This document shows, in pieces, positions 51,609 to 60,927 of a DNA stretch of 64,000 nt. The notes under the pieces were generated by a model, which searched no databases, was not told the origin of the DNA, and saw nothing but the letters and a program-made list of their open reading frames with translations. The stretch is from Paenibacillus chibensis (GTDB lineage: Bacteria > Bacillota > Bacilli > Paenibacillales > Paenibacillaceae). Within the stretch, counting starts at the first letter, position 1. Each line of letters opens with the position of its first letter. A program made the translations under genes and the position numbers. The stretch lies in the NCBI RefSeq assembly GCF_004001045.1, contig NZ_BIMK01000011.1, positions 62,001 to 126,000 on the forward strand, written 5' to 3'.

Positions 51609-52379
51609 GTGAACGACCTTATTGTTGAGAAACTCCGAGATATTGAAAATGAACATGCGGCCAAGGTTTTGTTTGCGGTCGAATCCGGCAGCCGCGCTTG
51701 GGGTTTTCCGTCACAGGACAGCGACTACGATGTTCGTTTTGTCTATATTCAAAAGCCGGAGTGGTATTTGTCCATTGACGAGAAAAGGGATGTTATTGAG
51801 GTGCCGATCAACGAAAGGCTGGATATTCATGGCTGGGACATCCGCAAGGCCCTCAAGCTGTTCCGAAAATCCAATCCGCAGCTGCTCGAATGGCTGGTTT
51901 CGGACATCGTCTACGCAGAGGCTTTTGGATTCAGAACTGATATGCTGGATCTGAAGGAACACGTTTTCTCCGCAAAAGTATCCATGCATCATTATTTAAA
52001 CATGGCCAAAGGCAATTTCAGAACGTATTTGCAAGGGGAGCGGGTGAACATCAAAAAATATTTTTATGCCCTGCGTCCGATTTTGGCCTGCAAGTGGATT
52101 GAAACCTACCACACCACCCCTCCGATCCTGTTTCACGAATTAGTTGACGATCTGGTCCGCGAACCGGAGCTTCAGCATGCCATTGAGGAGCTGCTCCGCC
52201 GGAAAACCGCCGGTGAAGAGCTGAGTTTAGAGCGGCGCGTAGATGTCATCCATCATTATATCGAACACGAAATTCAGCATTTAACCATGATCACGGGGGA
52301 GGCGCAGGCAGAGCATTCGGATCCGACGGATATGCTGGATCGGTTGTTTCGGAAATATCTGCTGAAAGTCTGGGGGTGA
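51609..52379 (+). CDS. RlaP-type nucleotidyltransferase (PF10127, YcgL-like)
   Basis: 256 residues. The Pol beta superfamily motif is AVESGSRAWGFPSQDSDYDV (GS...DxD). KSNPQLLEWLVSDIVY and NMAKGNFRTYL are typical of the YcgL/RlaP family, named for RNA-repair neighbourhoods in some bacteria. I start at GTG 51609, nine bases after AAGGAG; ATG 51600 abuts that site. It sits next to a UvrC-like nuclease, so a nucleic-acid repair role is attractive but unproven. Confidence 0.78.
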   Translation: MNDLIVEKLRDIENEHAAKVLFAVESGSRAWGFPSQDSDYDVRFVYIQKPEWYLSIDEKRDVIEVPINERLDIHGWDIRKALKLFRKSNPQLLEWLVSDIVYAEAFGFRTDMLDLKEHVFSAKVSMHHYLNMAKGNFRTYLQGERVNIKKYFYALRPILACKWIETYHTTPPILFHELVDDLVREPELQHAIEELLRRKTAGEELSLERRVDVIHHYIEHEIQHLTMITGEAQAEHSDPTDMLDRLFRKYLLKVWG

Positions 52380-52435
52380 GAAAGTAACACATCTTCCTGA
52401 CTACGAGCTTAGGAGTAAAATTGACACAGGGTATG

Positions 52436-52478
52436 ATAACGAAAAGGCAGCTCCAGGTTGGGGCTGCCTTTTCGTTAT
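52436..52478. terminator. Bidirectional terminator
   Basis: ATAACGAAAAGGCAGC (52436-52451) pairs perfectly with GCTGCCTTTTCGTTAT (52463-52478), shared by the RlaP-like gene (+) and the YjgB-like gene (-). Confidence 0.9.
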
Positions 52479-52489
52479 GGCATACGTTA

Positions 52490-53089
52490 TTATTTAGCCA
52501 ACAAGTTGATATGATCCAACTCGGTGCTGCTGTTAAAGACAAACTCAAGCTTGTAGTCTCCGCGGAGATAAGTGAGCTTCGTTTGCGTCGATTTACCGTT
52601 TTTGAACGTTGTCGTGGCGCTCGGAGCATACCAGTTTTGCTTCAACATTTTCATCGTAATGCCGCCGATGTTGGTTTGGCGTTCCACGTTGGTGCCGAAA
52701 TAGCGCATTTCATGAATTTTGTTGGATTGATAAGCAAACGCATAACCGGGATTACCCATTTCCGCGCCGTATACGTCAAATGCGCCCGTATTTTTACCTG
52801 GAACCGTTGGCTCGCCGATTTTCTTGATGACGTTTTGTTTTGTGCTTTGACCGACGGTAAGTCCGCTTACCGCTCCAGGGAACTGTCCTTTCAAAGCGGG
52901 TTTATAGAAGCTGTTCAGCGTTTTTTGAGCCTGCTTCACTGCATAGTCATTGGTACTGGCGCTGGCCGCTGCAGCATCCACTTGATGAATTGGCAAGAGA
53001 CTTTGACCTGCTCCGAATGAGCCGAGTCCGATGACGCCCGCCATGGCGGTCGCAATAATAGCTGTTTTTGCAGCATGTTTTTTCATCAT
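52490..53089 (-). CDS. YjgB-family exported protein (DUF4309)
   Basis: 199 residues: signal peptide (residues 1 to about 38, ending near HQVDAAAA), then a domain with GQFPGAVSGLTVGQSTKQNV, GAFDVYGAEMGNPGYAF and FNSSTELDHINLLAK, as in B. subtilis YjgB. Function unknown. Start at the first of two adjacent ATGs, six bases after AAGGAGAGG. Confidence 0.78.
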   Translation of the reverse strand: MMKKHAAKTAIIATAMAGVIGLGSFGAGQSLLPIHQVDAAAASASTNDYAVKQAQKTLNSFYKPALKGQFPGAVSGLTVGQSTKQNVIKKIGEPTVPGKNTGAFDVYGAEMGNPGYAFAYQSNKIHEMRYFGTNVERQTNIGGITMKMLKQNWYAPSATTTFKNGKSTQTKLTYLRGDYKLEFVFNSSTELDHINLLAK

Positions 53090-53251
53090 GAAAATCCTCT
53101 CCTTGTAGCATGTAATTACCACATGTTTTCTGTATCCAATCATTTCTCGCATTCCGATGATATGATTCATGATAGTAGAACGAGAGCAGGATTGGGTTAC
53201 GAATACATGAAGAGGATATGAAAGTTTTGATACGGTAGCCTGGGAATAGGT

Positions 53252-54046
53252 TCAAGAACCCGTATCGGAGCCCGGACAGAGACCCGGAGTAGCGGAAGCC
53301 AGCTCGAGAGAATACTCGGGCTGCTGCTTGGAAAGCGCGGTATAATAGCTCCCGATCACATGGTTGCCGCCGACCGAACCGTTTTGGAAGCCAAGCGGCT
53401 GGGAGGTGTGGACATGCGTGTAATAATATTTTTTGTCGCGCTTCGGCAGTTTATAGACGGCAGGCGGGGCGTAGGTAACGATATCGAACAAATTGGCGTA
53501 ACGATAACTGTAAGGCACATATTGGGTAAAAGCTTGCGCAAACGCCGGATTACCAACGCGCGGCGAACCGAACGTAAACAATAACGGAGCGAAGCTGCTG
53601 TTGGCCGCAACATCCATCGCGCATAACGTGGCCAGGGCTGCGCCAAGACTGTGTCCCGTGACATACAGTGTTTTATTTGAGGGCATCAAAGCAAGCGAGG
53701 AAATAATTTGGCTGCGCGCGGAAGTGTAAATGTCTGTAAAGCCGCGGTGGGTATAGCATTCTTGCTGAAGATAAGGAAATCTGGTTTGCGAAGCGATGGC
53801 GTCGGCGATCCAGTTGGTCGTGGAGATGGTTCCCCTGAAGGCAATGATGATCTCCTCGGGAGATTCAAGGATAAATCCGAATCGCTCCCATTCGCTTGTA
53901 ATGGAATTCGCTTCAATGGTTTGCCTGACGGCGTAATTCAAGGGAACGACGAAGGAACCGTCCTTGTTCATGAACTGGTCATAGGTCTGACCGCAGACGG
54001 CCGCCAGAAACAAGGCCCGTTTTTCCAAATCGTCTTTTGTGCTCAT
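53252..54046 (-). CDS. Class 3 lipase (alpha/beta hydrolase)
   Basis: 264 residues. The nucleophile elbow is VTGHSLGAALATL, the acid is Asp in YANLFDIVTYAPP, and the catalytic His is probably the one in GGNHVIGSY. RFGFILESPEEIIIAFRGT holds the strand before the oxyanion-hole turn (FRGT). No signal peptide, so it is cytoplasmic or released by other means. It hydrolyses acylglycerols or similar esters. Confidence 0.87.
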   Translation of the reverse strand: MSTKDDLEKRALFLAAVCGQTYDQFMNKDGSFVVPLNYAVRQTIEANSITSEWERFGFILESPEEIIIAFRGTISTTNWIADAIASQTRFPYLQQECYTHRGFTDIYTSARSQIISSLALMPSNKTLYVTGHSLGAALATLCAMDVAANSSFAPLLFTFGSPRVGNPAFAQAFTQYVPYSYRYANLFDIVTYAPPAVYKLPKRDKKYYYTHVHTSQPLGFQNGSVGGNHVIGSYYTALSKQQPEYSLELASATPGLCPGSDTGS

Positions 54047-54052
54047 GCGCAT

Positions 54053-54489
54053 CCCACCCTTTCTAGTACACTATATTAAGAAGCGCACCGGATGGTGATT
54101 CTGAGAGGGGCGTTTTGCATGGAAAGGTGGATAAATGTACCGGGAAGAATACTAAATTCGCCTGCCGGATCACGGATTTCAAGGAGAACATAATCAATTT
54201 TGTTCAATTCATTGCTAGATTGGTAGCGTGATCGAGACATATAGGAAGCCATTCATGCGGGGATGACGGAGTTGAGCAAACAAAAGGATGGGATGAGCTG
54301 AGCTTAGGATAATCGTTATGAATGGGAGGATAACTTTTGAGAGGATATCTTTGCATATCCCCATCCGATCAACAAAGAAAGACTTATGCCTGCAACCACA
54401 ATGTATCCGTTATAAAACAAAACGTTGCTGTATTGATGAATCCATCCGAAATGAAATACCACCGACCGGGGGTTGTTGGTGAACCCATT
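54053..54489. other. Intergenic region without a recognisable gene
   Basis: About 440 bp. An open frame at 54337-54546 (+) has no ribosome site and overlaps a better minus-strand gene, so it is not called. No RNA gene, repeat or terminator is evident. Confidence 0.45.
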
Positions 54490-54804
54490 TCATGCCGCTC
54501 TATAGGCTTGAATTTTGGCGATTTCACATGCCGCCATGATCAGTAACAAGAACAGCATAAGGAGCGGCCAGCGGATTTGCTTCAATATCTTGGGACTGCG
54601 GGCGGTGAAGCGGCGGGCGCAAACAATGGTCCATGCAAGGAAAGGCACGAAGAAAATCCATGCGGTAACCAGCGCAATGACACCTGGATTCCCGTTCCCG
54701 GATATGGCATGTCCGGGCCTATACCGAAATGTAGTGATGTCCACCAGAAAAACAAAAACCACTTGCAGTATCAGCAGCAGTGCATAACGGACGGAGCTTC
54801 TCAT
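54490..54804 (-). CDS. Small hypothetical membrane protein
   Basis: 104 residues with three hydrophobic segments (about 6-22, 37-58, 76-95). Start at 54804, nine bases after AAAGGAG. No family recognised. Confidence 0.62.
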   Translation of the reverse strand: MRSSVRYALLLILQVVFVFLVDITTFRYRPGHAISGNGNPGVIALVTAWIFFVPFLAWTIVCARRFTARSPKILKQIRWPLLMLFLLLIMAACEIAKIQAYRAA

Positions 54805-54958
54805 CTTGAATCTCCTTTCGGTTCGTTTCTTGATGCACGGCATGGAACGGAAGCAAATAGAGTACGACCGCCATGTTTACATCTCTTGGCGGTCGTTTAT
54901 GAATGAAGTGTTTAAAATTTTAGAATATTGAATTTGCAGTGTCTAAGAAAACGTACAT

Positions 54959-56704
54959 TCAGGACGATGATAGGTTTAGCCGTTTCAGCTTGTTATACAG
55001 CGTGGCCCTGGAAATGCCGAGCTGCTTCGCAATCGCAAGCTTATTGCCATTCGCCGATTCCAAGGCTTGCCGCAGCAGCTTGCGTTCGAATTCATCCAGC
55101 TGGGCTTGAAAAGCCGCGCCATCCAGATCTGACATCCTCCAGTCGTCCGCCGCAGAAGGCGCTGACGGCTTTTTATCTCCTGTGTAAATATGGGCCGGCA
55201 AATATTCGCGCTGAATCTCCCCGTCGGTGGAAAATATAACGAGCCTTTCAATCGTATTCCGCAGTTCCCGAATGTTGCCCGGCCAGTCATACTGGAGCAA
55301 ATCCTCGAATACATCGGGAGTGAAGGACTGAATATGGCGCCCATATACGAGCGAGAATTCATGCAGGAAGGATTGCGTCAGCTCGTAGATATCCTCCTTG
55401 CGTTCCCGCAAGGGAGGGACGTCCAGGGAGACAACGTTCAGCCGGTAGTAGAGATCCTCGCGAAATGTGCTCTCCGCAATCATTTTTTTTAAATCGCGGT
55501 TCGTGGCGGCGATGATCCGGCAATCGGCTTTTTTCAGCTGCGTGCCGCCAACCGGAAAGTAGTTTTTCTCCTGCAGGACACGCAGCATTTTAACCTGCAT
55601 ATCCAATGGCATTTCCCCGATTTCATCCAGGAACAGGGTGCCTCCGTTGGCGAGCTCGATTTTTCCTTTTTTTCCTTTGGGATCGGCGCCGGAGAAGGCG
55701 CCTCGCTCATAACCAAACAACTCGCTTTCGAAGAGGGCGGCAGGGATTGCTCCGCAATTGATGGCAATAAACGGAGCGCTTCCTTGTTCGCGGGAATTGT
55801 GAATGGCCTGGGCGAACAGCTCTTTTCCGGTGCCGCTCTCGCCTTGAATGAGAACCGTTGCTTTTGTCGTGCTGATTTTTTTGATGGTATCGATGCTGTT
55901 TTTAAGGGTGCTGCTGGTTCCCTTGATGTGCTGGAATGGATCGCTTGAAGGACTGAGCATCGCGACTTCCTTTTGCAGGTGATGGACCTTGCTTGTCATC
56001 TGAAGCAATTCCTGATGCAGCCTCATCTGCGTGGTCAGGTCGGATTCCGCCGTAACCGCTCCGATAATCCGGTCATCCAATTGGATAGGACTCGAATTGA
56101 TCAGGACGAACATATCTTGGCGCGGACGGTGCTGCATCCGGTGAACCGATTCGCCGGTCTGAAGCGTTTTGAGCGATTGCAGACGATCGACGGCGAAAAA
56201 ATCCGACGCGGGCTTTCCGATGATCTCGTTTTTTTGTATCGAAAAAATATGCTCCGCTCCCGAGGTCCAGACAGCGACATGCCCCTCCTCATTGATCAGC
56301 GTCATCGCGACATCTGGATTAAGCGCTTCCAAAGCCGTCGAGAAATAGGCTTCGAGATATCGGTGCGCTTGTACAGATGCTTCGATCGCATCGGGCGCCG
56401 TGATGTAGCCGGCGGGGTGTCCGTCCTTTACAACGAGCGCAAGCGAGCAGAAGGGAAAGGCGGAAGCGATGCCGCTTAGCGGTTCGTCCGCTTGGACCGT
56501 TTGGACATCGATGATATGCGGATCACCGCCGCTCGTCGCTGCGGACTGCAGCAGAAGGCCATATTGGCCGGTTTCTTTTGCGATAAATACAGGATCATTC
56601 TCCTGATCAGAACGATAAGCTTGGAGCGCTGCCAGGTCCGCCTGATCGATGATTCTGTAATCGGTCCGCATCAGATGTTCCAGACTGGGCAATAGATGCT
56701 TCAT
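54959..56704 (-). CDS. Sigma-54-dependent enhancer-binding regulator of proline catabolism (RocR-like)
   Basis: 581 residues: an N-terminal region (1-115) of unknown fold, a PAS domain (about 128-230), a short coiled linker, an AAA+ domain with Walker A GESGTGKE (288-295) and Walker B GGTLFLDE (354-361), then a Fis-type HTH (540-578, LAIAKQLGISRATLYNKLK). The sigma-54 contact loop is GAFSGA (335-340), a conservative change from GAFTGA. It hydrolyses ATP to open sigma-54 promoters and lies directly downstream of putB. Its target is almost certainly the divergent putB/rocA promoters. The inducer is probably proline or a catabolite sensed by the N-terminal/PAS region. Confidence 0.88.
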   Translation of the reverse strand: MKHLLPSLEHLMRTDYRIIDQADLAALQAYRSDQENDPVFIAKETGQYGLLLQSAATSGGDPHIIDVQTVQADEPLSGIASAFPFCSLALVVKDGHPAGYITAPDAIEASVQAHRYLEAYFSTALEALNPDVAMTLINEEGHVAVWTSGAEHIFSIQKNEIIGKPASDFFAVDRLQSLKTLQTGESVHRMQHRPRQDMFVLINSSPIQLDDRIIGAVTAESDLTTQMRLHQELLQMTSKVHHLQKEVAMLSPSSDPFQHIKGTSSTLKNSIDTIKKISTTKATVLIQGESGTGKELFAQAIHNSREQGSAPFIAINCGAIPAALFESELFGYERGAFSGADPKGKKGKIELANGGTLFLDEIGEMPLDMQVKMLRVLQEKNYFPVGGTQLKKADCRIIAATNRDLKKMIAESTFREDLYYRLNVVSLDVPPLRERKEDIYELTQSFLHEFSLVYGRHIQSFTPDVFEDLLQYDWPGNIRELRNTIERLVIFSTDGEIQREYLPAHIYTGDKKPSAPSAADDWRMSDLDGAAFQAQLDEFERKLLRQALESANGNKLAIAKQLGISRATLYNKLKRLNLSSS

Positions 56705-56737
56705 TCGGCTGCCCCCTATAGTTGCCTTGATAGGGAC

Positions 56738-56766
56738 ATTATACCCAGCCTGATTTTCACTGTAAA
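56738..56766 (-). promoter_or_regulatory. Sigma-A promoter of the enhancer-binding protein gene
   Basis: On the minus strand TTTACA (56766-56761), an exact 17-bp spacer and TATAAT (56743-56738). It allows constitutive regulator synthesis independent of sigma-54. Confidence 0.72.
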
Positions 56767-56790
56767 TCTTTTTAGACGTTTACCTCCTGG

Positions 56791-57711
56791 TTATTTGAAC
56801 ATATTTTTGACGACCATCCATAAGTTCGCGGGTTTTTCGGCCAGCCGGCGCGTATAGTAGGGATACCACATGGTGCCATACGGCATATAGCAGCGGATCC
56901 GATAGCCTTCCTTGGCCAATTTCTCCTGGTCGTTCATCCGTAACCCGTACAGCATCTGGAATTCGAACGCATCCTTAGGGATGCCGTTCTGGGCGGCATA
57001 TTCCTTCACCCATTGTATGATGCGGTCGTCATGCGAAGCGATGGCAGTGTATACCCCTTGATCCAAATGCATGCGGATGATTTTCTTGTAATTGTCTATG
57101 ACCTCGCTCATATGCTGGTAAGCAACCGCTCCGGACTCTTTGTAAGCCCCTTTCACGAGACGCAGGTTCACGCGGGATTCAATAAGCCGTTTCACGTCTT
57201 CTTCCGTCCGGAACAAATACGCCTGAATGACGGTGCCCACGTTAATGAGTCCTTCCGCATGCAGCCGGAGGACGATATCGATCGTCGCCTGCGTGAAGGG
57301 GGTATCCTCCATATCGATGCGGACGAAATTATTGTGATTCTTCGCCTCGCGGACGACGGCGCGGATATTGTGATAGCAGGCCTCCGGATCAAGAGCAAGA
57401 CCCATCTGGGTTGGCTTCAAGGAGACGTTGGACCGAACGCCGCGATTCGCGATGCCCTGCACAAGCCGGATATATTCTTCCTTGTAGCCGGTGGCTTCTG
57501 ACAATTGCTTGATGCCTTCCCCTAGATGATCCAGCGTAACCATGATGCCTTTGCCGTTCAGAACTTCGATTTCGTCCAGTGCTTCGGCGAGCGTATCGCC
57601 TGCGATGAATTTGCCAGCTAATTTCCTTCCGTATTTCAGGGTCAGCTTCTCGACCTGTTTGTTCCCCGATATCGAGAGCAGCACTTTTCGGTATAATTCC
57701 GTACGATCCAT
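56791..57711 (-). CDS. putB: Proline dehydrogenase
   Basis: 306 residues, the monofunctional FAD-dependent enzyme (PutB type). Family motifs include VTLDHLGEG, NVSLKPTQMGL, VRIDMEDTPFT, LRLVKGAYKE and TAIASHDDRIIQ; the C-terminal YTRRLAEKPANLW binds substrate carboxylate. It oxidises proline to pyrroline-5-carboxylate, the substrate of the divergent rocA product. AAAGGGG precedes the ATG, and a -24/-12 promoter lies 60 bp upstream. Confidence 0.93.
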   Translation of the reverse strand: MDRTELYRKVLLSISGNKQVEKLTLKYGRKLAGKFIAGDTLAEALDEIEVLNGKGIMVTLDHLGEGIKQLSEATGYKEEYIRLVQGIANRGVRSNVSLKPTQMGLALDPEACYHNIRAVVREAKNHNNFVRIDMEDTPFTQATIDIVLRLHAEGLINVGTVIQAYLFRTEEDVKRLIESRVNLRLVKGAYKESGAVAYQHMSEVIDNYKKIIRMHLDQGVYTAIASHDDRIIQWVKEYAAQNGIPKDAFEFQMLYGLRMNDQEKLAKEGYRIRCYMPYGTMWYPYYTRRLAEKPANLWMVVKNMFK

Positions 57712-57770
57712 GGGATGTTCCCCTTTCAGATGTTAGATATGTCGTTTTTACATGCATCCATTTCCTAACA

Positions 57771-57787
57771 AGCAAAATGCGTACCAA
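57771..57787 (-). promoter_or_regulatory. Sigma-54 (-24/-12) promoter of putB
   Basis: Minus strand TTGGTACGCATTTTGCT: GG at -24 and GC at -12 with exactly 10 bp between, matching TTGGCACG-N4-TTGCT except one base. It reads toward putB. Confidence 0.82.
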
Positions 57788-57804
57788 AAAGCAGCGGCAA
57801 AAAG

Positions 57805-57821
57805 TTGGCATGGTTTTTGCT
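57805..57821 (+). promoter_or_regulatory. Sigma-54 (-24/-12) promoter of rocA
   Basis: TTGGCATGGTTTTTGCT: GG (57807-57808) and GC (57819-57820) separated by exactly 10 bp, one or two bases from consensus. The transcript would start near 57832, 58 bp before rocA. It diverges from the putB promoter with only 17 bp between the elements. Confidence 0.85.
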
Positions 57822-57889
57822 TCGTTCTTTATCGAGTCAGAAGTGCTGGTGAAATAACGCAAATCATGAGAGAGGATGGTTTCGGATTT

Positions 57890-59437
57890 ATGAGAACAGA
57901 ATTCAAAAACGAGGTTTTCGTCAACTTTAAGGAAGAACGCAACAATTTGGCATATGACGCTGCGCTGAAGAAGGTCGAAGCGGAGATGGGAAAAGAATAT
58001 CCGCTGATTATCGGCGGGGAACGGATCATGACGGACCGCAAGGTTGCATCGATCAATCCGGCGAACAAAGCCCAAACGATCGGGATCGTATCCCAAGCCA
58101 ACGCCGACCTTGCCGAAAAAGCGATCCAGACCGCGGCGGCGACCTTCGAGACCTGGAAACGCACCGATCCGGGCGAACGCGCCCGGTATCTGTTCAGAGC
58201 GGCCGCGATCCTGCGCCGCCGCAAGCATGAATTCTCGGCGCTGATGACGTTTGAAGCCGGAAAAACCCGTGTTGAGGCGGATGTCGAAACGGCCGAAGCG
58301 ATTGATTTCCTCGAATTTTACGGACGCGAAATGCAGCGTTTGAGCCTTCCTCAGCCGCTGACGGTTCATGAAGAGGAAGAGAATGAATTGTATTATATTC
58401 CGCTGGGGGTGGGCGTCGTTATCCCGCCATGGAATTTTCCGCTCGCCATCATGGCCGGGATGACCACGGCTGCGCTTGTCACCGGCAATACGGTCGTTCT
58501 GAAGCCGGCCAGCACGACACCGGTCATCGCGGCGAAATTCATGGCGTTGCTGGAAGAGGTCGGTTTGCCCCCAGGAGTAGTCAACTACCTTCCGGGTCCG
58601 GGCGGGGAAGTCGGCGATGTTCTCGTGGATCATCCGCTGACGCGGTTTATCAGCTTTACCGGCTCCCGCGACGTGGGTCTGCGGATTAACGAACGGGCGG
58701 CCAAAACGCATCCGGGTCAAAAATGGATTAAACGCGTCGTGGCGGAAATGGGCGGAAAAGATGCGATCGTGGTCGATCAGGAAGCCGATCTGGATTTGGC
58801 AGCCGATACGATTACGCAGTCCGCATTCGGATTCTCCGGACAGAAGTGTTCGGCCTGCTCCCGCGTCATTGTCCATGAGGAAGTGTACGACGCCGTACTG
58901 GAGAAAGTCGTGGAACGTGCAAGCCGGCTAATCATGAGCAATCCGGCGGAAGCTTCCGCGAATCTCGGTCCCGTCATCGATGAGAAAGCCTATGCCAAGA
59001 TTCTGGAATACATTGAAATCGGCAAGCAGGAGGGACGTCTGGTGCTGGGAGGCGGTACGGGCGATCCGAACGGATATTTCATTGAGCCAACGATCTTTGC
59101 GGATGTGGACGCCACGGCGCGAATTTCGCAGGAAGAAATTTTCGGGCCGGTCGTTGCTTTCACGAAGGCACGTTCCTTTGATGAAGCGATTGCTTTCGCC
59201 AATCAAACCGATTACGGTTTGACCGGAGCGGTGATCTCCCGTAATGGAACCCATCTGGAAAAAGCCAGACGCGATTTTTTCGTCGGAAACCTCTATTTCA
59301 ACCGCAAATGCACCGGCGCTTTGGTCGGCACCCATCCTTTCGGCGGCTTCAATATGTCGGGTACGGATTCGAAGGCAGGGGGACGCGATTATTTGCTGCT
59401 CTTTACGCAAGCGAAGCTGGTGTCGGATCGATTCTAA
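57890..59437 (+). CDS. rocA: 1-pyrroline-5-carboxylate dehydrogenase
   Basis: 515 residues, the same length as B. subtilis RocA when started at ATG 57890. The open frame runs back to 57752, but that start would precede the transcription start. The aldehyde dehydrogenase fold has the general-base Glu in [14 protein letters not shown], the nucleophile Cys320 in [13 protein letters not shown], and PPWNFPLAI in the NAD-binding part. It converts pyrroline-5-carboxylate semialdehyde to glutamate, completing proline degradation begun by PutB. Only a weak ribosome site (GAGAGAGG, 14 bp away) precedes the ATG. Confidence 0.92.
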   Translation: MRTEFKNEVFVNFKEERNNLAYDAALKKVEAEMGKEYPLIIGGERIMTDRKVASINPANKAQTIGIVSQANADLAEKAIQTAAATFETWKRTDPGERARYLFRAAAILRRRKHEFSALMTFEAGKTRVEADVETAEAIDFLEFYGREMQRLSLPQPLTVHEEEENELYYIPLGVGVVIPPWNFPLAIMAGMTTAALVTGNTVVLKPASTTPVIAAKFMALLEEVGLPPGVVNYLPGPGGEVGDVLVDHPLTRFISFTGSRDVGLRINERAAKTHPGQKWIKRVVAEMGGKDAIVVDQEADLDLAADTITQSAFGFSGQKCSACSRVIVHEEVYDAVLEKVVERASRLIMSNPAEASANLGPVIDEKAYAKILEYIEIGKQEGRLVLGGGTGDPNGYFIEPTIFADVDATARISQEEIFGPVVAFTKARSFDEAIAFANQTDYGLTGAVISRNGTHLEKARRDFFVGNLYFNRKCTGALVGTHPFGGFNMSGTDSKAGGRDYLLLFTQAKLVSDRF

Positions 59438-59457
59438 ATTTTTAGACAGCCGGATCG

Positions 59458-59487
59458 TTGATCATTTCGGGAATTTTTGAGTATAGT
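59458..59487 (+). promoter_or_regulatory. Promoter of the sigma-54 gene
   Basis: TTGATC (59458-59463), an 18-bp spacer and TATAGT (59482-59487). Confidence 0.55.
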
Positions 59488-59538
59488 GGAAGGAATGAAT
59501 ATGTTCCAAAGATGAACCTTCTAAGGGAGGGATTTTCG

Positions 59539-60846
59539 TTGATTGGCTACCAACTGGTGCAAGACCAGCGCTTGAAACTGAATATCACTCCTGAAATGAA
59601 GCAGTCCATCCATATCTTATCGTTGCCCGGCTATGAGCTGATGCAGTATTTGCAGGAACAGGCGACAGAGAACCCGGTCCTTGAGCTTGAAAGCACCATG
59701 GAAGTTCATGCATCCCGGCGAAAGATCGCTTCGGGAACTAGCGCCGTCCACGATCCGTTCTGGAATGTGCAGCAGGCGGAGGAAACGATGGAGGCGAAGC
59801 TGAAAAGCCAGCTTCGTCTCCTGTCTCTCCCTGCAGAGGTGTATCATGCTGCAGCTTACATGGCCGGAAACCTGAATGATGACGGCTATCTGGAGATGAC
59901 GTTAACGGACATTGAAGCCCGGTTGAATTCTTCCGAGGCGGTTATATTGAAAGCGCTTGATCAGCTGCAATCCCTGGAGCCGGCAGGCATAGGGGCCAGA
60001 AATTTGCGCGAATGCCTGCTGCTGCAAATCGTCAGAGATCCGGCATGCGACCCATTCGCCTACAGCATCGTCCATGAACTTTTGCAGGAAGCGGCCAGTG
60101 GAAATGTCGGACGTATCGTTTCCGCATTGAAGATAACAAGAGAACAGGTGATGACCTCCCTACGCTATATTCAAAGCCTGAATCCACGGCCCGGATCATC
60201 AATGATCGCGTTTGAACCGCAATATATCGTGCCGGATGCTATGATCGAAACGCACAGAGAAGGCTTTACTGTTTCACTGCATCCTTCAAGCCGACCCCGG
60301 ATATCGATCAGCAGCGAATACAGGGAGTGGGCCGGGCTGTATCATTCCGACGTAGCATCTTCGTACATGAACGAATGCCTTAAGTCGGCGCAAGGGATCA
60401 TCCGAAGCGTAGAGCTCCGTAAGCGAACCTTGCTCAGGGTCATCGGGGCAATCATGGAGGAGCAGCGGGATTTTCTGATGAAGGGCGTTCAGGGCTTGAA
60501 ACCGATGACGTTAAGCACGATTTCTCGTCAGCTCGAAATGCATGAGTCAACCGTCAGTCGGGCGGTTCATCACAAGTTTCTGTCAACTCCGCACGGCGTC
60601 TTCCCGCTAAGATACTTTTTTGCGGCCGGGCTCCCGACCTCGGATGGAAATCCGGCATCCTCCCGGAAGGTGAAAGTAAGGATCAAAGAACTGATCGATT
60701 CGGAGGACAAAAGCTGCCCTTATTCGGATCAAAAAATCGTCCTTTTGCTGCTGGCGGAGGGCATACGGCTATCCCGGAGAACCGTGACCAAATACCGTGA
60801 AGAACTCAAGATGGGATCTTCCTCGACCCGAAAAAGGAAACTATAA
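59539..60846 (+). CDS. sigL: RNA polymerase sigma-54 factor
   Basis: 435 residues from TTG 59539, 7 bp after GGGAGGG; B. subtilis SigL is 436. Region I is the Gln/Leu-rich LVQDQRLKLNITPEMKQSIH. The core-binding and HTH regions follow (TISRQLEMHESTVSRAVHHK), and the RpoN box is SRRTVTKYREELK near the C-terminus. It directs polymerase to -24/-12 promoters such as the two 1.7 kb upstream, and needs an AAA+ activator such as the one at 54959. The gene lies 101 bp after rocA and has its own promoter. Confidence 0.93.
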   Translation: MIGYQLVQDQRLKLNITPEMKQSIHILSLPGYELMQYLQEQATENPVLELESTMEVHASRRKIASGTSAVHDPFWNVQQAEETMEAKLKSQLRLLSLPAEVYHAAAYMAGNLNDDGYLEMTLTDIEARLNSSEAVILKALDQLQSLEPAGIGARNLRECLLLQIVRDPACDPFAYSIVHELLQEAASGNVGRIVSALKITREQVMTSLRYIQSLNPRPGSSMIAFEPQYIVPDAMIETHREGFTVSLHPSSRPRISISSEYREWAGLYHSDVASSYMNECLKSAQGIIRSVELRKRTLLRVIGAIMEEQRDFLMKGVQGLKPMTLSTISRQLEMHESTVSRAVHHKFLSTPHGVFPLRYFFAAGLPTSDGNPASSRKVKVRIKELIDSEDKSCPYSDQKIVLLLLAEGIRLSRRTVTKYREELKMGSSSTRKRKL

Positions 60847-60850
60847 AAAT

Positions 60851-60895
60851 AAGGACTGCCTTCAGAGCGCATCGGTCTGAAAGCAGTCCTTTTTA
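60851..60895. terminator. Bidirectional terminator
   Basis: AAGGACTGC (60851-60859) pairs with GCAGTCCTT (60883-60891), with an inner TTCAGA/TCTGAA stem, shared by sigL (+) and the aspartase-like gene (-). Confidence 0.88.
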
Positions 60896-60927
60896 TTGAT
60901 CTTGCCCAAGTCCTTCCCGGCAGTTCA

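Noticed and set aside
54337-54546. 69-codon plus-strand open frame
   Set aside because: No ribosome site, no family, and it overlaps the 3' end of a better-supported minus-strand membrane protein gene.
57389-58876. 495-codon open frame on the minus strand antisense to rocA
   Set aside because: It is a GC-skew shadow of rocA and putB: composition is Arg/Phe/His-rich, it lacks a domain, and the sense genes are certain.
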